A program made the translations under genes and the position numbers. The notes beneath the pieces were generated by a model that worked only from the letters and a program-made list of their open reading frames with translations, was not told the origin of the DNA and did no database searches. Positions 60,894 to 64,000 of a DNA stretch of 64,000 bases are shown piece by piece. Position 1 is the first letter of the stretch. Each line of letters starts with the position of its first letter. The stretch is from Sipunculus nudus (taxonomy: Eukaryota > Annelida > Sipuncula > Golfingiida > Sipunculidae): assembly GCA_026874595.1 (NCBI GenBank), contig CM049315.1, positions 75,220,401 through 75,284,400 of the forward strand, read 5' to 3'.

Positions 60894-62054
60894 AACTGGC
60901 GGTTTTCCAGACTTATCCCTGGGATTCTTTGCTACCATTGCGCATAGCCCGGCACAACGCGCACTCAGCTTCCACTCACTTTGCTACCATTCTGCTCTCA
61001 GAGGCTATTCAGCGCAAAGTGCGCGGTAGCAAATGGCAGTCGCACGGTAGCATTTGCTACTCTTGTGCATAGCTTGCCACATCGCCCACTGAACAGCCAC
61101 CGGACTCGCTACCATCAGGCACAGACCGGCTTGTAGCGCAAAGTGCGCGGTAGCAAATCAGACCTGCGCGGTAGCAAGTGGCTGTCATTGCTACCAATGG
61201 GAACTATGAATTTGCGATCACAAAATCTGCGACTGTTGACGTAGTGCAAGTCTTTGCTGCCAGAGGTCGTTCGGACAGGAACACTCAAAGCAATATGCAC
61301 GGTAGCAATTAACAGTTGCAAAGTAGCAAACAGATATGCCCGGTAGCAAATGCCTTTTGTCATATTAAGCTGCGATCGCAATGCGCAATGTGCGCGGTAG
61401 CAAAAAGACCTGCGCGGTCGCAAGTTACTGTCCCTTGCTATCCAGGGGGACTATGAATTTGCGATCGCAAAATCTGCTACTGTTGACCTAGTGCAAGTCT
61501 TTGCTGGCAGATGTCGCTCGGACAGGAACACTCAAAGCAATATGCGCGGTAGCAATTAATAGTCGCAAAGTAGCAAACAGATATGCGCGGTAGCAAATGC
61601 CTTTGGTCATATTAAGCTGCGAGCGCAATGCGCAATGTGCGTGATAGCAAAAGGTAGTGCAAGTCTTTGCTGCCAGAGGTCGCTCGGACAGGAACACTCA
61701 AAGCAATATGCGCGGTAGCAATTAACAGTCGCAAAGTAGCAAACAGATATGCGCGGTAGCAAATGCCTTTGGTCATATTCAGCTGCGATCGCAATGCGCA
61801 ATGTGCGCGGTAGCAAAAAGACCTGCGCGGTCGCAAGTTACTGTCCACTGCGACCGCAATGGGGACTAAGAATTTGCGATCGCAAAATCTGCTACTGTTG
61901 ACGTAGTGCAAGTCTTTGCTGCCAGAGGTCGCTCGGACAGGAACACTCAAAGCAATATGTGCGGTAGCAATTTACAGTCGCAAAGTAGCAAACAGATATG
62001 GGCGGTAGCAAATGCCTTTGGTCATATTAAGCTGCGATCACAGTGCGCATTTCA
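60894..62054. repeat. GC-rich minisatellite, about 248 bp period, with GCGCGGTAGCAA motifs
   Basis: The TCTTTGCTGCCAGAGGTCGC landmark lies at 61251, 61498, 61664 and 61913 (spacings 247, 166, 249; one unit is deleted). Each unit contains several GCGCGGTAGCAA-like motifs and GCGATCGCAA. Open frames on the minus strand persist because 249 is a multiple of three; they are not taken as genes. Confidence 0.85.
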
Positions 62055-62267
62055 CCGAAAACTCTACTTACCGTTCATATGTATATGACGTAATTTATTC
62101 TTCATTTAACAAGATGCCCGCTCAAACATTGTATAGAAGCATGTGTGTAGGAAATTTATTTAAGTTGAAAGGATTGTATAATAATATACTGAGTACACAC
62201 CATATATTAAGCTATGTAATGTCAACGAGTCGTAATATTATGACTGTTTATAATGCCCTGTATCCCG
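62055..62267. other. Spacer between minisatellite and satellite, unassigned
   Basis: No repeat or gene recognised. Confidence 0.4.
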
Positions 62268-63072
62268 GATAAAGCACATATTATTAGTGACACAGACTTA
62301 CTGGGGTGTTTCATGCCAGAAGGGTTAGGGACTTGTACCCCCGATACAGCATATATTAACAGTGACAAACACTTAGTGGAGTAATTCATGCCCAAAGGGT
62401 TAGGGTAACCCGTATCCCGGATATAACATATATGAATAGTCACTAACACTTACTGGAGTATTTCATGCCCGAGGGTTATGGTAACCCGTATCCCGGATAT
62501 TGCATATATGAATAGTCACAAACACTTACTGGAGTATTTCATGCCCGAAGGGTTCAGGTAACCCGTACCCATGATATAGCATATATTAATAATGAAAAAC
62601 ATTTCCCGGATATAGCATATATTGATAGTGACAAACACTTACGGGAGTATTTCATGCCCGAAAGGTTAGGCTAACCCCTATCCTGGATATAGTATATATT
62701 AACAGTGACACACACTTACAGGAGTTTTTCATGCCCGAAGGGTTAGGGTAACCCGCATCCCGGATACAGCTTATATCAATAGGGACAACAATTTACTGGA
62801 TTATTTCATGCCCGAGGGTTAGGGTAGCCCGTATCCCGGATATAGCATATATGAATAGTCACAAACACTTACTGGAGTATTTCATGCCCGAAGGGTTAGG
62901 GTAACCCGTATCCCGGATATAGCATATATGAATAGTCACAAACACTTACTGGAGTATTTCATGCTCGAAGGGTTAGGGTATAGCACATATTAATAATGGC
63001 AAACAATTACTGGGGTACTTCATGCCCGAAGAGTTAGGGTTACCCGTATCCCGGATATAGCACATATTAATA
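62268..63072. repeat. Satellite of about ten 77-78 bp units with telomere-like GGGTTAGGGTAACCC
   Basis: The unit contains GGATATAGCATATATTAATA, CTTACTGGAGTATTTCATGC and GGGTTAGGGTAACCCGTATC. The telomere-like core is best kept near 62396, 62740 and 62894, and varied elsewhere. Confidence 0.9.
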
Positions 63073-63080
63073 ATGACAAA

Positions 63081-63375
63081 TAATACCGCGCCTTTTCATC
63101 CGCCCTCTCCTGGCATTGACGACATCAGGCAATTATCGGAAGCAATCATGACTTCTGTTGTGGTCAACAAACCCTCTGTGCCAGAGCCTACCATCTTCAC
63201 CGGAGATCCGATGGAATATCCAGATTGGAATGCATCATTTACTGCAATAGTGGATTTGCATGTTCACATGCAACCCCCAGGAAAGAACTGTTACTTAAAG
63301 AGATATCTTGGAGGAGAAGCCAAGAAAGCCGTCAGTGGATTTTTCCTTCTGCGAACCGAGTCCATATATGCGGGG
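63081..63375 (+). pseudogene. Second copy of the gag DUF1759-like fragment in the macrosatellite
   Basis: Same sequence as 60599-60893, joined on its left to the satellite (ATGACAAATAATACCGCGCC) instead of to gag. This shows the fragment moves as part of the satellite unit. Confidence 0.75.
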
Positions 63376-64000
63376 AACTGTCGGTTTTCCAGACTTATCC
63401 CTGGGATTCTTTGCTACCATTGCGCATAGCCCGGCACAACGCGCACTCAGCTTCCACTCACTTTGCTACCATTCTGCTCTCAGAGGCTATTCAGCGCAAA
63501 GTGCGTGGTAGCAAATGGCAGTCGCACGGTAGCATTTGCTACTCTTGTGCATAGCTTGCCACATCGCCCACTGAACAGCCACCGGACTCGCTACCATCAG
63601 GCACAGACCGGCTTGTAGCGCAAAGTGCGCGGTAGCAAATCAGACCTGCGCGGTAGCAAGTGGCTGTCATTGCTACCAATGGGAACTATGAATTTGCGAT
63701 CACAAAATCTGCGACTGTTGACGTAGTGCAAGTCTTTGCTGCCAGAGGTCGTTCGGACAGGAACACTCAAAGCAATATGCACGGTAGCAATTAACAGTTG
63801 CAAAGTAGCAAACAGATATGCCCGGTAGCAAATGCCTTTTGTCATATTAAGCTGCGATCGCAATGCGCAATGTGCGCGGTAGCAAAAAGACCTGCGCGGT
63901 CGCAAGTTACTGTCCCTTGCTATCCAGGGGGACTATGAATTTGTGATCGCAAAATCTGCTACTGTTGACGTAGTGCAAGTCTTTGCTGGCAGATGTCGCT
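63376..64000. repeat. Second copy of the GC-rich minisatellite, cut by the window end
   Basis: Aligns base for base with 60894-61518. Confidence 0.9.

Larger units (their letters stand above)
60599..64000. repeat. Macrosatellite, 2,482 bp period, at least 1.37 units
   Basis: 60599-61518 recurs at 63081-64000 at a constant offset of 2,482 with no indel and about four substitutions that I can see. The unit is gag fragment, GC-rich minisatellite, a unique spacer of about 210 bp, and the 78 bp satellite. The second copy is cut by the window end. Confidence 0.9.

Noticed and set aside
61377-61900. GCGATCGC octamers suggesting cyanobacterial DNA
   Set aside because: They occur only as part of the minisatellite unit in otherwise eukaryotic sequence.
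61115-61950. Overlapping minus-strand frames of 60-112 codons with repeated CYRAHCALRSQLN-like peptides
   Set aside because: They arise from the minisatellite, whose unit length is a multiple of three in places; frames shift between units and no start, splice or family signal supports coding.
1-64000. CRISPR array, bacterial operon or phage
   Set aside because: Genes have spliceosomal introns, repeats are not short palindromes with unique spacers, and no bacterial gene is present.

Overview
The window is nuclear DNA of an invertebrate animal, most likely a marine lophotrochozoan such as a mollusc. The reasons are GT-AG introns in two animal genes, AT-rich introns crowded with transposons, and a repeat style (GTCCGTCC microsatellite heads, GGTCAAGGTCA arrays) that I associate with mollusc genomes. 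The species call is inference. Nothing prokaryotic is present.

Two host genes face each other. On the plus strand, four exons (4112-11123) make the last 263 codons of a TRMU/MnmA-family tRNA 2-thiouridylase; its first exons lie left of the window. The frame and the fold-defining C-terminal motifs are intact, but the segment that should hold the second catalytic cysteine has none, and the next conserved motif is also altered. On the minus strand, 16 exons (54101 down to 22108) join without a break into a complete 641-residue CCDC22, the coiled-coil core subunit of the CCC/Commander endosomal recycling complex. The two genes converge on an 11 kb stretch of repeats (11.2-22.1 kb).

Mobile DNA fills most of the rest. 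The dominant family looks like non-autonomous Helentron/Helitron2 (HINE-like) elements. They start TTAGC with a 5' hairpin, carry a GTCC-type microsatellite, have very different cores, and end in an inverted copy of the 5' motif, a palindrome and CTTG or CTAG. I place copies at 1366-3988(+), 12879-16618(+) with 13364-15642(+) nested inside, about 17640-18646(+), 22407-25798(-), 40972-43563(-), about 47100-47886(-), a coreless 36 bp copy at 52085-52120(-), and 56968-60051(-). CCDC22 intron 13 holds a 5'-truncated L1/Tx1-like LINE with a 940-codon open frame and a 15 bp target duplication. Intron 15 holds a TA-flanked TIR element with a hAT element (8 bp duplication) inside it. Further TIR elements lie at 8497-10612, 21290-22002, 37174-38255 and 38894-39076, and a tRNA-derived SINE at about 39911-40110.

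The right end (56.4-64 kb) is decayed BEL/Pao-type retrotransposon gag, split by a Helentron-like insertion. It runs into a macrosatellite of 2,482 bp period, whose unit combines a gag fragment, a roughly 248 bp GC-rich minisatellite with GCGCGGTAGCAA motifs, and about ten 77-78 bp satellite units containing GGGTTAGGGTAACCC. All calls rest on reading the sequence; no database search was possible.
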